In this document: one piece after another, positions 22,290 through 33,773 of the stretch
Layout of the letters: each line of letters begins with the position of its first letter
How positions within the stretch are numbered: the stretch's first letter is position 1
From: Crotalaria pallida
Taxonomy: Eukaryota; Streptophyta; Magnoliopsida; Fabales; Fabaceae
DNA: 64,000 nt
Direction of reading: 5' to 3'
Assembly (NCBI GenBank): GCA_037953625.1
Contig: CM075656.1
Location: 70,823,001 to 70,887,000 of the forward strand
The notes under the pieces: generated by a model
The model's database searches: none
Seen by the model: only the letters and a program-made list of their open reading frames with translations
Told to the model about the DNA's origin: nothing
Program-made: the position numbers and the translations under genes

Positions 22290-22680
22290 GGCTTTGTTTG
22301 GTTTGGGGGATTTTGGAGGAAGAGAATTTTGGGAGGAGAAAATAGAGAGAAAATAGTAATTTTCCCCTGTTTGCTTGTTTGGTTGAGGAAAGAAAATTTT
22401 CTCCTCTGAAGTGGAGAGATTTTGGAGAAAAAAAGGGGAAGGTGATACATTTTCACATAGAAAGAAGGAAAACTTAGAAGAAATTTTTTTTCTTCTCATT
22501 TTCTCTCCAACCAAACAAAAGAAAAGAAAACTCAACTTTTTTCTCTTTCTTATTTCTTCACATTTTCTCCCATACCAAACAACCACAAAATCTACTCATT
22601 TTCTCATCATAATCTCTCTTCCCTACTTCCTTCTTTCGTATTCCTCTCTTCCCATTTTCTTTTTGCAACCAAACAAAGCA
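22290..22680. mobile_element. Harbinger/Tourist-type MITE
   Basis: The ends are GGCTTTGTTTGG and CCAAACAAAGCA, with TTA at 22287-22289 and 22681-22683. The body is rich in TTTTGGAG / TTTTCTCC words, which explains several spurious reading frames on both strands. Confidence 0.65.
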
Positions 22681-22921
22681 TTAAGGATATCTAAAGATAA
22701 AAAAATACAATAAGTTAACATTATCTTTCTCTCGAAAACTCCCAAAAGCCACATTTTTCAATACTTATTTACAATACTTAATTGCTTAACAAATGTCCTT
22801 AGAATAGTATTTGTTAGCATTTGCCAATTAAAAAAACCTAATCCCAACCCTTTTTTTTCTCCTCTCCCACCCCATCCTATTCCTCTCTTCTTAGAATACA
22901 CACACAAAAACGTACAACCCT

Positions 22922-24078
22922 TGTGAGCCTGAGTGAGGTAGGGTAGGTGATCGAGGTCGTACCCGATACAAATAAAAAACAGTTTAAATATAGTACTAGG
23001 AAGTGACTCCTAGGTAGTCTCCCAAGCAATATCTTATCAAGCAAAAGGTCGAACACATAGTATGCATAGAAAAAGGGGGGTTTTGTATTGAATATTGAAT
23101 AATTGAAATCAAAACAGAATTAAATAAAAACGAAGTTAACAGTAACGAAAAGTGGATAAACCCCTTTGGCTCCCGTTCACAACTCTATCATCGGTCACAA
23201 AAGATCAATTTCTTCCCTCTTCACTGTCCAACTCGTAAGGAATAAATACTAAGCAAAAATTCAATTCTCACCCCAAAACCCAAACCTCTAATTAAGCATT
23301 AAAAGCCAAAGCATGAAGTTTTTACGAGTTTGCATAAATTAAGCATTCATACACATGGATTATCTCTATAGAATGGAACTAAGCGAACCATAACATATCA
23401 ATAAGCATGAAAACAATGAATAAATATGAAATAGCATTAAGAACAAAACCTCAAGAGTATGTGATACATTACCAAAGGGATTTAACCTAAGAGTTTAGCC
23501 TTCCATGATGAAATAAATAAAAAACATATAGAACAGGGAAGAGAGAGAAACCCTAGCAGCCACCACAAGCTTGAAGAGCAAAACTAAGCCTTCTCTAGAG
23601 AGAGAGAGAGAGTGAGTGAAAACATCGAATGGAAGGTGTGGCTGCTAGGTTACACGAATTTTGGCTTTTAAATCTCAAAACGGGCCTAAATCATGGACCA
23701 AATCCTAAGGAAAGCCAATCTCTAAATTAAATATAAAAATATTCTATAGGTAAAATCTAAATCTTAAAAGATATAAACTAAATCTAAATAATCCTAAAGA
23801 TAGACTACAATCTTCACTTCATCATATATCTTCTCTTCCAAAATTAAATCTTCACTCCCAAAATGCCCAAAAAGCCCTTGTGCCAAATATGACCTGAAAA
23901 TAATAATAGATTAAATTAGGCTAAATAATCCAAATTAATTAAAATCCGGAATAATAGTCTAATAAAGTCTAAAATACTAAATCATTCTAAACAATGTCAA
24001 GTAGGCACCAAAAATCATCCATGGGAGCAAAATAAGGCTATGAATAATGAGAAATATAATGCTAATCAGTAGGTGTCA
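22922..24078. repeat. LTR-like or other dispersed repeat, unclassified
   Basis: A block of different composition interrupts the inverted-arm element. It starts near TGTGAGCCTGAG and ends near GGTGTCA. Its wording (CTAGGAAGTGACTCCTAGG, a GA-rich leader at 23590-23620) is like plant LTR sequence, but I found no target duplication, primer-binding site or partner LTR. A solo LTR read on the minus strand is possible. Confidence 0.3.
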
Positions 24079-24379
24079 CTTATTTCTTCTGTTAGGTTGG
24101 GCGATTTCACTCTCTGTGGTGGGGTGAGGTGTGAGTGAGAGGAGGAATAAGGTTTGGTGGTACATGTGTGTGGCTGAGAAGAGGAATGTTGTGGGGTGGG
24201 ATGTTTCTTTGGGTGTAAGCTGAGAAGAAAGGAATGGGGTGGGGTGGGGGTGGACGAAGGAATAGGTTGGATTGGGGTTTTTTAATTTAGGGATATTTTG
24301 GATTTTTCATCTTTAAAGCAGGTTGTAACGTGTTGAAAGTGAAGTGTTTAAATCCCCCCCTTCCCCCCACACTAAAAGC

Positions 24380-24671
24380 CCATTAAAATAATTACCAAAT
24401 AACAAAGGCCCATTACAACCCTATATTCCGTGAAATGGCAAAACAGTTCCATCATCTTTTTGAAGGACGCGGGTCAACATTACCCGATTTCAAGGCTCGT
24501 AATATAGTGCAGCATTGAGGGGTTTCAACCCTTAAATACATAAGCGGTCGCTACAACCAGAACTTGGGCGCTTTTTCGACTACTACAATGTAACTAACTG
24601 TGATCATCTTCAACTCCGCTACATCATATAGCTTCAGGGGAGGTGCCAATTCCCTTTTCAAAACCAGCTTT
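24380..24671 (-). other. Coding-like remnant of unknown origin
   Basis: On the minus strand, about 24650-24555 reads LKLYDVAELKMITVSY then IVVVEKAPKFWL before a stop. Further codon-like sequence follows with more stops. The local base composition is less AT-rich than the surroundings. It looks like a decayed gene fragment; I do not recognise it. Confidence 0.25.
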
Positions 24672-25741
24672 CACTACAAGTATATAGAGTATTACCAACT
24701 CGATTATCGAGGGTCCCTGTGTCTGTAGATAATAAAGGATTTACTGAGGGCCCCAACCATCGGTAGGAAATTTTTTTTTTGGAGCCAAATAGAAAAAATA
24801 TCAACCGCATTTCTGTCTGAAAATTCCTTTGAACAATCAAAGTAAATAAATAAAAAGTAAATTTAGATTAATAAAGTTACCGATGGTTGTCTTCCATCAG
24901 TAATACAGAGGGATTATAGTCCTCGATATATAAAAAACGAATAGGCCCTCGATAATTCATATTGGTTGTTGATATATTAAAGAGGGATTCCAGCCCTTTG
25001 TAATAAAAAATAATATGGCCCTCAGTTACGATTTTTTTAAATCCTAGTATTCACTCTCACTCTTATCAGCACTCTCATAGCCTCATAGATCGTCACTCAC
25101 GACAAGTGCTTTGACGATTGTGATCGCCGAGCCAATGCTTTGATGATCGCGCAACACACCACCTTTGCTAGGATTGTTTCACTACTCCCTCCATTTTTCG
25201 TTTTTTCCTAGATCTACTTCCCTCCATTTTTGAGCTATTTTTTCTTATTATGTTTTATGAGTGGAGAAACCAATTACACAGTCGTCAACATCTACTTTCA
25301 CCCAGCAACACATTGAAGATCGAGTGCACACCTTGACTGTGGAGAATCAATTACTTAAAAAAAGGTTGGTTAGTCTTGAGTAGTTGGTCATGCAAAAGAT
25401 TTTGCCTCACTCACCTGCACCTAACCCTCATGAGCATGACTAGAATTTGGGCTCAAATGACGACGATGGTTAAGATGGTTATAATGATTGCTCCCTCCAT
25501 CACTAAATATAAGACCCTTTTGAGACTTTTATTTTGTCCCTACTTATAAGAACCTTTGTCAATTTTCAGTACAATTAATTACTTCTTTCCACAAACACCC
25601 CTATTTACTTAACATTTTTTAGATTCCCAATAATATTAATAGGGTTGGTTTGAAAATACATGTCAAATGTTCACATTTCCAATACCATTAACTAAATTAA
25701 TCAACTTTCTTAATGGACGTGAAATCTATCAAAATGGTCTT

Positions 25742-27041
25742 TGTTGATACCCAAAAATAAGTGATCCATTAACAAGGCCCAAAATACAAGGCCCAAATCC
25801 ACCAAGAAAAAACAAAAGGAACCATTAATAGCCAGGAGAGGATAGGCTACAAAGTACCTGCAGTACGAAGGCGCCCACCACCACACGCCTTCTTGAGTAA
25901 AACATGAAATACTATGCTGACATAGCTAAAAGGAAAGAAGGAAGATAACTGACAACGCCGCAACAGCCAACAGGACTCGAAAGAGTAGCCACAATGAAGA
26001 GAAGGCGCTAGAAACATCGGAGTTACGGGTAAAGGCGTACCCAACCCAGAGAGTGCACTTATGATCAAACAAAATAGCCAGCTGTCCGAGGGAATCTTTG
26101 CTTACTTCATACAGCCCTTCCCAAGGCAAAGCCCAGAATGGAAAGACTTGCACTACTCTCTTGGTGCAGCCATTGAATGACAAAGCCAAGAAGAGAAAAC
26201 GGACAAGAGAGACCTGATAAAGAGGGAATCTACGGGTACAAAAGGGGAAAAGGTGCCAAGAGCCAGAGGGTAAAGACAAGAAGGAGCAGTGACCAGTGAA
26301 CAAAAGGCACATTATAAAATGAGGAGCAGGAGAAGAAGAAGAGAGGGGGGAGAAAGAAAGGAGGAGAGGGATCAACCCCAGGAATAGAAAAATAGCCAGA
26401 AATACACGAAGTTCCCAAAAAGGCCCAGAAATAAACTCGAGAGAGATATAAAGAATACACTGGAGAGCACACCCTCCCAGCTAGTGTCTTAGCCCCAACA
26501 ACATTCCGGAGGTGGACACAAGTTCCCCCCTTCAGCAACTCGAAGGATATACACAAGAGAAAGAGGAGAATACCAAAGAGTGAGGGAGCCTCGAAGGCGA
26601 GCAATGCAGTGCACGACTCTCATTTTCCGCAAGCCTATCTGAAGCAGCCGAATCAACCGAAGGAAGGCGAGGGATTCAATCAAATCCATGGAATATGAAA
26701 CCCAGAGAAAGAACGCCGAGCACACTCCCCAAAATGAGGAGAAGGAACACCCGGAGAAACAAGTGGTGAGAAAGTGAACGAGAGAAGGGACGGGAGCCAA
26801 AAACGCACAATAAAAAGATAGTACCGATAACGCCCATTCACCCAATGTTATCTAAAATATTTACCTATTTGTAATGGGCGTTCCCGCAAAACCGGACAAA
26901 GCAAAGGCGCACCTCCCCCTTCCTTTTGATGTAGAAATAATATCGCATTTCCACTTTATCGGAGCCAAACTTCATTAAGCTTACGAACCCTTAATAATCT
27001 CTTAACCATCATCATCTTTTAAATAAAAAAGATCCGAAACA
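25742..27041 (+). repeat. Element C 5' LTR
   Basis: This 1300-bp LTR matches 31648-32949 with few scattered substitutions and small indels in G runs, indicating a fairly recent insertion. The long minus-strand frames inside (25847-26845) recur in the other LTR and are not genes. Confidence 0.92.
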
Positions 27042-27044
27042 ATT

Positions 27045-27062
27045 TGGCGATTCCACTGGGGA
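27045..27062 (+). other. Primer-binding site of element C (tRNA-Arg)
   Basis: TGGCGATTCCACTGGGGA is complementary, with one apparent mismatch, to the 3' end of plant tRNA-Arg (CCCAGTGGAGTCG plus CCA). Three bases separate it from the LTR. tRNA-Arg priming is known from Ogre/Tat-type elements. Confidence 0.8.
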
Positions 27063-29876
27063 AGTTATGGTTCCAGAAGATAAAGGGAAATGTTTCGGAA
27101 ACACCGGCAAAAAAAATATAGCTCCTAAAGGCGCTCCATCGACATCAACGGTCTTTGGCTGAGGAGGCGTTATGATAGGAAAGCCCTCCCTCAGCTCAAA
27201 ATGATCTTCTTGGGAAAGCGGTCTGTTACACAGGGGGTAACATCCCAGAGGGCGTGCTTATAGAAAGCGGCCAAGCGGTCACGCAACCAAAGAAGGGCGC
27301 AGGTACGCTCTCACCAAAGAAGGCGTCATGTTACGGAAAGAGGGAACTCAGGAACAAAGGCGCAACCAGGAAATCTGCGCAGAAAAATGCTTCGTAAAAG
27401 CTAAGTACACACGAGCCTTGACTCCATTTAATTCACCGTTCATATGCTAGTGAGTCTTGCCATGATTAGATTATAATGAATATGAATCATGGTGAAATGA
27501 AAGATGTGTTGTGTCCAATCACATATCAATTATCTTATGTGAAACTGAAGGGAATAGCCCCAGTATGCCTATACCGATTATCTTGCTAGCTTTTGAATGC
27601 ATCTATGACAACCTTGGTATGATCGCTCTCACATGATAATATGATGGTGATGAAAATGATTTGTTTCTACTTTGTCTAGAATAGCATTGTCGTAACATGA
27701 TATGATACGAAGATCATGTGATTTTTTAGACTATGTGCTTGTCATGTTCGAAAATCATATATGTTCGTATTCAGGAATGTTGTCGCTCTGATGTGTGTCA
27801 AATATTTGACTAGAGAAACGATAATTAGATAGATCTGTACATATGAATGTTCGCTGTAGAACCAAGATCAGTATGTCGTACTAGTCATTTACGTCATAAC
27901 CTTGTCAACTGTTCAACCATCACGTGATGTGAACAAAACGTTTCTCATGATTCTAGCATGCAAATACAATGTTTAATGTTATAAACTGTATGATTTGGGT
28001 ATTGAGAAGTCATGCTTTAGAAAAGCGTTACATAAAAGCATGGGCTTGATGATGCATAATTAATTTTATATGTGCTTTACATGATACAACTCATAAAACG
28101 GACATACGAAGCATGAAAATACCCGGAAATGAAAGTTGTCTATGTAGGAACAAGAATTAACCACTTTCTAAGATTTGAGAAGTCATTAGTACGCTCGCAG
28201 GACATGACCCATTATGTTTTGCTAAGATGCTCAATGCCGTGGGAGGATCGCTTCCTCCGCCCTGGACAATAAACACCTGATATATCTACAACAGAAAAGC
28301 ATTCCGCATCTCGCCCAGTAAAAGAGAAGGCCAGGAGACCAAGAGTGAAAAAACGAGTGATGAAACAAAGCAGGGTATCAAGAAAGGGCGTCACAACACA
28401 AATAACAAGAGCAGTGAAAATCAAGCAAACAAAAACAGAGCGGAGAAAAAGAATGGAATTATATCGGAAGGCGAACCCTAAAGTTAACAAAAAGATGCAT
28501 GAAATCCAGAACTAGAAGGCGAACATGGAGCCATGGTGAAAGGGCGGCGCCCTGACTGGAACCATCCGTCTGACGGAGAAGAAAATGCACAGATCCAAGA
28601 GCGACCTTCAGAGGAGGCGCATCATAGAAGAGGCGGTGTCGAAGCTGGAAATCCCGGAGAAAATGCAAACGGAAAGTTGCAAACGACGAATCAAAATTTT
28701 GAGAGCGAAGTTATCTCAGAAGCTGAAAGCAAAAGCCGGCAAAGAATTTAAACCAGATGGACGAAGGCGACCTCAAAGCAAGGAATAAATGAAGATGAAG
28801 CAGAAGGTATCTACAAGCAAAACAGCCAACCAGAAGTCAAAAGCGAACCTCAAAGATGGTTGTAATCACAATTGCAAAGGCGTACAACTGCAAGGCGTAC
28901 TTGAAAAGGCGTCCACGTAACGTGAAAGTGAATGCAAGCTTTGCAACAACCAGTACGCGAGCAAGATTTAGAAAAGTGTGTTACTCAATGGTATACTTAA
29001 ACACTGAAGTATGAAATCTAATGCGAGACCAAGATGCAAGACAAAAGCGGGCCGAAAAGCGTGCAAGTGATTAAAGCAGAAACTGTTTAGAAACGAAGGC
29101 GAACTCAGTTTACCTGATGATTGAACAACTGCCAAGCTAAAATCTTGAAGCAAGCCAAAGCATCATGACACAAGTGAAACGAAGAAGTCTATAGTAATAA
29201 CAAAGCCCCTGAAGCAAGGCGTATCTGAGCTTATGCATACATCAAAGCAGATCATGCAAGGGCGAGCATGAGCACAAAGTCAAGAAGCCAGAACAATCAA
29301 GAAATCCAAGCATTTGCACACTGATAATTGCAAGAAGAACTAAGAGAAAAGTAGCACCAATGACAAGAGGTGTTACGAGGCACAAGCGATCAGAGTCAAA
29401 ACAATCAATTAGAAGCAAGGTAGCGCCTATGACGAGAGGTGCCAATAGTAAAGCCTAAAGCGGCACTAATAACATGAGGTGTGCCCAGAAAGGGTACGAA
29501 TGATACTGATGACATGAGGTATCGCTGTAGCAAATGCCAGAACGCGAGGTTCAACACTTAAAAAAAAAGAGAGAAGAAAGGAAAAGGAAGAGAAGAAGAA
29601 AAAAGAAAATAAAAAGAATGAATAGTGTTGGACCGTACCGCGGGCACAAGACACCTTATCGTGGCACCCGGATAGACCTCTCTGAAAACAAATTTCCGGG
29701 ATCAGACGCGGGCGAAGTACGCCATATCGCGAGGCTAGAAAAGGTCCCGGGAAACAAGGGCGCTAGGCTTAAACTCGGGCGGAAAAATCTGTAGAAAAAG
29801 AGGTTGGCTAACGTAAGATCCAAAACGATCCGTTAGTTTTTAAATCAGAAAAAGCCCAAAACGGCAAAACCTGTAA
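27063..29876 (+). other. Element C non-coding interior
   Basis: This 2.8-kb stretch has no recognisable domain on either strand. Short frames here lack family motifs. A loose repeat of the type CACTAATAACATGAGGTG recurs at about 29350-29520 (four diverged copies). The word AAGGCG is unusually common. Confidence 0.6.
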
Positions 29877-30365
29877 AATGCGCCCAATGTGCACTCTCGA
29901 GAAGAGGAAAGGCATGCCCAATGTGCACCCTTGAGAAAAGAAAAGGAAAGAAGGTGCCCAATGTGCACCCTGAAAGAAAAGAAAGGTGTGCCCAATGTGC
30001 ACCCTAAAGAAAGAAAAAAAAAATGTGCCCAATGTGCACCCTGAAAGAAAAGAAAGGCGTGCCCAATGTGCACCCTAAAAAAAGAAAAAATGTGCCCAAT
30101 GTGCACCCTGAAAGAAAAAGAAAGGCGTGCCCAATGTGCACCCTTAAGAGGAAAAAGAGAAAGAAGGTTCCCAACGAGCACCCTGAAAGAAAAAGAAAGG
30201 CGTGCCCAATGTGCACCCTTAGGAAAAGAGAAAATGTGCCCAATGTGCACCCTTGATAAAAAGAAAGGCGTGCCCAATGCGCACCCTTAAGAAAAAAAAG
30301 AAAGAAAGTGCCCAACGAGCACCCTTGAGAAAAGAAAGGCGTGCCCAACGTGCACCCTAAAGAAG
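29877..30365. repeat. Tandem repeat of a GTGCAC-centred unit in element C
   Basis: About a dozen copies of GCCCAATGTGCACCCT (variants GCCCAACGAGCACCCT), separated by A/G-rich spacers of 15-35 bp, cover this stretch. The frames on both strands that repeat GHAFLF or CPMCTL are products of the array. It lies just beyond the 3' end of the antisense PMD fragment. Confidence 0.9.
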
Positions 30366-30520
30366 AGAAAATGTGCACATGTCCATACACGAAAGAAAAA
30401 GAGAAAGCATGAAGTGATAACATTTTGTAAACACCAGACAAAGGTGTACATACGTGAAGCACATAAAGAAGCATTAAGGCCCACGCAACCTGTATCACAT
30501 AAAGAAGAGCCTCTTGCATA

Positions 30521-31276
30521 AGAAGCGCGCCTCCGTTTGAAAAGATCGCGTGAGTACTTGGCGCTAAGCGCCGAAGCGGCCTTCAACTCCACTGACAGCT
30601 CAGAAAGGCGTTCATCAACACCTTCAATATCAAAGCCTTTATCTCCGAAGGAAGGAAGCTTAAGGAGTACAACCACGTCTTCAAGAGTCGGGGTAAACTC
30701 CCCCCATGAAGTCAAGAAAGTGTGGGTAGAGGAGCACCAGCATTGCATCAGCACTAACAGATCATCAGGCTTGCGGTTGGCACCGAGACGAGGGGACGCT
30801 TTGATTGCAGCAGCGACCCCTACCCTTTCCAAAATAGCTCCAAACCCAGGATCAGTGGAGAACATATGATCAACCCACTCCTGCCAGCCGCTGGTACCCC
30901 CAACACGAACATTGAAGTTCAGATCCACCCAAGGAAACTCTGAGCGGCGAAGGCAAGAACGGAGTAGTGAAGGGCCCAATGCGCAGTGATCCTTATGATA
31001 GGAAGACAGAGAAATGATTTCGGCGACGTCTTCAGAAACCACTGTGGCTCTGGTAGGAGGGCCGGTAAGGAGATCACCCGAATCGGGGCCAAAGGGCGAA
31101 TCTGCCTTCACCCCCGCTGCCCAACGGCGGTGACCTGGTTCGAGAGGATAAGAGCGAGGACAAGGGAGTCGTTGTAAGAAGCAATAAGAAATGGGGCCGG
31201 AAAGTTGGATCTCTTCTTCAGAACTTGAAGAGGCATCTTCAACTTTGGAGGGAGCAGTAGCTTTGGAGCCTGACAT
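30521..31276 (-). pseudogene. Antisense PMD fragment of element C
   Basis: From the ATG at 31276 (MSGSKATAPS) about 252 codons align with the N-terminal part of the element A PMD gene. Shared features are an acidic Ser-rich start, GPISYCFLQRLPCPRS, GPSLLRSCLRRSEFPWVDL, HTFLTSWGEFTPTLEDVVVL and LKLPSFG. It keeps both Trp codons (GWQEW) that are stops in element A. Similarity ends after SAKYSRDLFKRRRAS; the frame then runs into the tandem-repeat region to 30287. The rest of the PMD, the introns and the tail are missing. It is open throughout, so a short PMD peptide could be made. Confidence 0.7.
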
Positions 31277-31635
31277 GGTAACAGCAAATGTGGAAGGAAG
31301 CAAAGACAGCCGAAGTCAAGAGCAAGAAAAGAAGGAGACAAAGAGCAGAAAAGTAATGGAGAGGGTTTCTGTTTCGAGAAAAGGAAGAAACGAAAGGAGG
31401 AGTTTCAGGAAGGAAGAGAGTAAGTGAAGGTAGGAGTTCAGAGGGAAGTAACTGAAAGGTCCTGGTTAGTTTTGAAAATATGTGGAAAGGAGGGAACATG
31501 GGGAAGCGTGCAACTGCTAAAGAACTGAAAGGTGTCACTTCCTCCCCATGTCGACACGTGGAGTGCAGAAGCGGAGTGAGAGACGAAAGGAGAAAAGGGA
31601 GGTTTGCACCGAAAAGGAGTCCATCTTTTCATTGC

Positions 31636-31647
31636 AAAGGGGGCAAT
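31636..31647 (+). other. Polypurine tract of element C
   Basis: AAAGGGGGCAAT directly precedes the 3' LTR. Confidence 0.75.
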
Positions 31648-32949
31648 TGTTGATACCCAAAAATAAGTGATCCATTAACAAGGCCCAAAATACAAGGCCC
31701 AAATCCACCAAGAAAAAACAAAAGGAACCATTAACAGCCAGGAGAGGATACGCTACAAAGTACCTGCAGTACGAAGGCGCTCACCACCGCACGCCTTCTT
31801 GAGTAAAACATGAAATACTCTGCTGACATAGCTAAAAGGAAAGAAGGAAGATAACTGGCAACGCCGCAACAGCCAACAGGACTCGAAAGAGTAGCCACAA
31901 TGAAGAGAAGGCGCCAGAAACATCGGAGTTACGGGTAAAGGCGTACCCAGCCCAGAGCGTGTACTTATGATCAAACAAAATAGTCAGTTGTCCGAGGGAA
32001 TCTTTGCTTACTTCATACAGCCCTTCCCAAGGCAAAGCCCAGAATGGAAAGACTTGCACTACTCTCTTGCTGCAGCCATTGAATGACAAAGCCAAGAAGA
32101 GAAAACAGACAAGAGAGACCTGATAAAGAGGGAATCTACGGCTACAAAAGGGGAAAAGGTGCCAAGAGCCAGAAGGTAAAGACAAGAAGGAGCAGTGACC
32201 AGCGGACAAAAGGCACATTATAAAAGGAGGAGCAGGAGAAGAAGAAGAGAGGGGGGGGGAGAGAAAGAAAGGAGGAGAGGGATCAACCCCAGGAATAGCA
32301 AAATAGCCAGAAATACACGAAGTTCCCAAAAAGGCCCAGAAATAAACTCGAGAGAGATATAAAGAATACACTGGAGAGCGCACCCTCCCAGCTAGTGTCT
32401 TTGCCCCAACAACATTCCGGAGGTGGACACAAGTTCCCTCCTTCAACAACTCGAAGGAGAGACACAGGAGAAAGAGGAGAATACCAAAGAGAGGGAGCCT
32501 CGAAGGCGAGCAATGCAGTGCACGCCTCTCATTTTCCGCAAGCCTATCTAAAGCAACCGAATCAACCTAAGGAAGGCGAGCGATTCAATCAACTCCATGG
32601 AATATCAAACACAGAGAAAGAACACCGAGCACACTCCCCAAAATGAGGAGAAGGAACACCCGGAGAAACAAGTGGTGAGAAAGTGAACGAGAGAAGGGAC
32701 GGGAGCCAAAAGCGCACAATAAAAAGATAATACCAATAACGCCCATTCACCCAATGTTATCTAAAATATTTACATATTTGTAATGGGCGTTCCCGCAAAA
32801 TCGGGCCAAGCAAAGGCGCACCTCCCCCTTCCTTTTGCTGTAGAAATAATATCGCATTTCCACTTTATCGGAGCCAAACTTCATTAAGCTTACGAACCCT
32901 TAATAATCTCTTAACCATCATCATCTTTTAAATATAAAGATCCAAAACA
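31648..32949 (+). repeat. Element C 3' LTR
   Basis: This LTR of 1302 bp is the partner of 25742-27041 and ends AAAACA before the GTCTT duplication. Confidence 0.92.
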
Positions 32950-33114
32950 GTCTTATATACATGGATGAAGGAAGTAAAAAATATGGTTTGTGTATTAACT
33001 TTTTGTATATGTGGTTACTTGAGTAGGTTTATTAATTTTTTGGATATTTGGTTATTTTAGGTTTATTGCATGTTAGAATATTTTGTTGTCTTGTAATATT
33101 TGGATATTTTATTA

Positions 33115-33391
33115 CTCCCTCTGATTCTATTTATAGGGCACATTCTAGAAGAATTCTTTGGTCCTATTTATAAGGCATTTTGCATTTTTTTAGGAAGCAT
33201 TTATTGCTATTTTCTCTTATTTGCCCTTTATCTATTAATGTGAAATAATACATTATGAAATTCCCAATATAAGATAAGAGGGTAAAATTGTAATGTTAAT
33301 GTATTTTTTTTTTAAGTTTCAAGAAACTTAACTACCTTCCTTGATCTGTGTGATATGGATAAGTATGCCCTATAAATAAGACCAAAGGGAG
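33115..33391. mobile_element. Second Stowaway-type MITE inside element F
   Basis: The ends CTCCCTCTGATTCTATTTAT and ATAAATAAGACCAAAGGGAG are inverted repeats, with TA at 33113-33114 and 33392-33393. It is 277 bp, AT-rich and non-coding. Confidence 0.8.
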
Positions 33392-33773
33392 TAACTTTTT
33401 ATTATTACTAGTTCAATATTATATTTTATTAATAGCGGAATTAACTTTCAATATTATTTTTAAATTACAAAGGGATACATATGTTTATAATTTTTTTACG
33501 TTACAAAGGGTTACATCTACCGATAATCATTGTTATCAAGGGGTGTATTTTTTGATTAAGATTTAAATTATAGAGAGATTAGGTCCTCGGTAAAAGAAAT
33601 ATTTTCCATCATCCGATGCCCTCAGTAAAGGGTCTTTGTAAATTACCGATGACCACATCCCTCAGTAATAGTTACAAGATGAACATTATTAATGGATTTG
33701 CATTCGTCAATATCGCATCATTATTGATAAATTTTTACCACATACCGAGATAATGAGAGAATTTCTTGTAGTG

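Larger units (their letters stand above)
17902..24367. mobile_element. MULE-like element with long inverted arms, hosting several later insertions
   Basis: The left arm (17902-17912 joined to 22188-22260) reads GGAATTTTAACACTTCGTTC and on. It is an inverted match to the right arm (about 24270-24367), both including GATGAAAAA and ATATCC..AAATT. The similarity resumes at about 22840-22915 against about 24190-24265 (the ACCCCA..CCTATTCCT stretches). The 11-bp sequence CACACTAAAAG flanks it at 17891-17901 and 24368-24378, as expected for Mutator-like elements (9-11 bp). A CACTA element, a Harbinger MITE and an LTR-like block have inserted inside. No transposase is visible. Confidence 0.65.
25742..32949 (+). 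mobile_element. Element C: non-autonomous LTR retrotransposon with antisense PMD fragment
   Basis: LTRs at 25742-27041 and 31648-32949 both run TGTTGATACCC...AACA. The duplication GTCTT lies at 25737-25741 and 32950-32954. A tRNA-Arg primer-binding site (27045-27062) and a polypurine tract (31636-31647) fix the orientation as plus. The 4.6-kb interior has no gag, protease, RT or integrase. It holds non-coding sequence, tandem repeats (29877-30365) and, antisense next to the 3' LTR, a truncated PMD sequence related to that of element A. It must move, if at all, with proteins supplied by a relative. Confidence 0.92.
25491..32974. mobile_element. Stowaway-type MITE split by element C
   Basis: The left part is 25491-25741 (begins CTCCCTCCATCACTAAATAT) and the right remnant is 32955-32974 (ends ATGAAGGAAG, followed by TA). 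Joined, it is about 271 bp with inverted ends and matches the MITE at 384-628. The break coincides exactly with the 5-bp target duplication of element C. Confidence 0.85.
24672..33773. mobile_element. CACTA-like element F, enlarged by nested insertions
   Basis: The left end reads CACTACAAGTATATAGAG and the right end CTCTCATTATCTCGG-complementary sequence closing in TTCTTGTAGTG, the common plant CACTA terminus. Both subterminal parts share words such as TACCGATG, CCCTCAGTAA and CCTCGATA. The 3-bp flanks (TTT, TCC) do not match, so the pairing of ends is less sure. Without the nested MITEs and LTR element it would be about 1.6 kb. A decayed frame at 25270-25380 (RVHTLTVENQLLKKRL) may be a remnant of internal coding sequence. 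Confidence 0.55.

Noticed and set aside
22250..22713. Three overlapping frames on both strands
   Set aside because: They fall in a Harbinger-type MITE of simple T/A/G-rich sequence.
25847..26845. Overlapping minus-strand frames of 73-149 codons, repeated at 31753-32513
   Set aside because: They lie in the two LTRs of element C and occur in both copies; no protein family features were seen.
29877..30365. CRISPR-like look of regularly repeated 16-bp words
   Set aside because: Plant nuclear context, irregular purine-rich spacers that are themselves similar, and no cas genes; it is an internal tandem repeat of element C.
29840..30519. Frames with repeated GHAFLF / FRVHIGH or CPMCTL residues
   Set aside because: They are translations of the tandem DNA repeat and occur in several frames on both strands.
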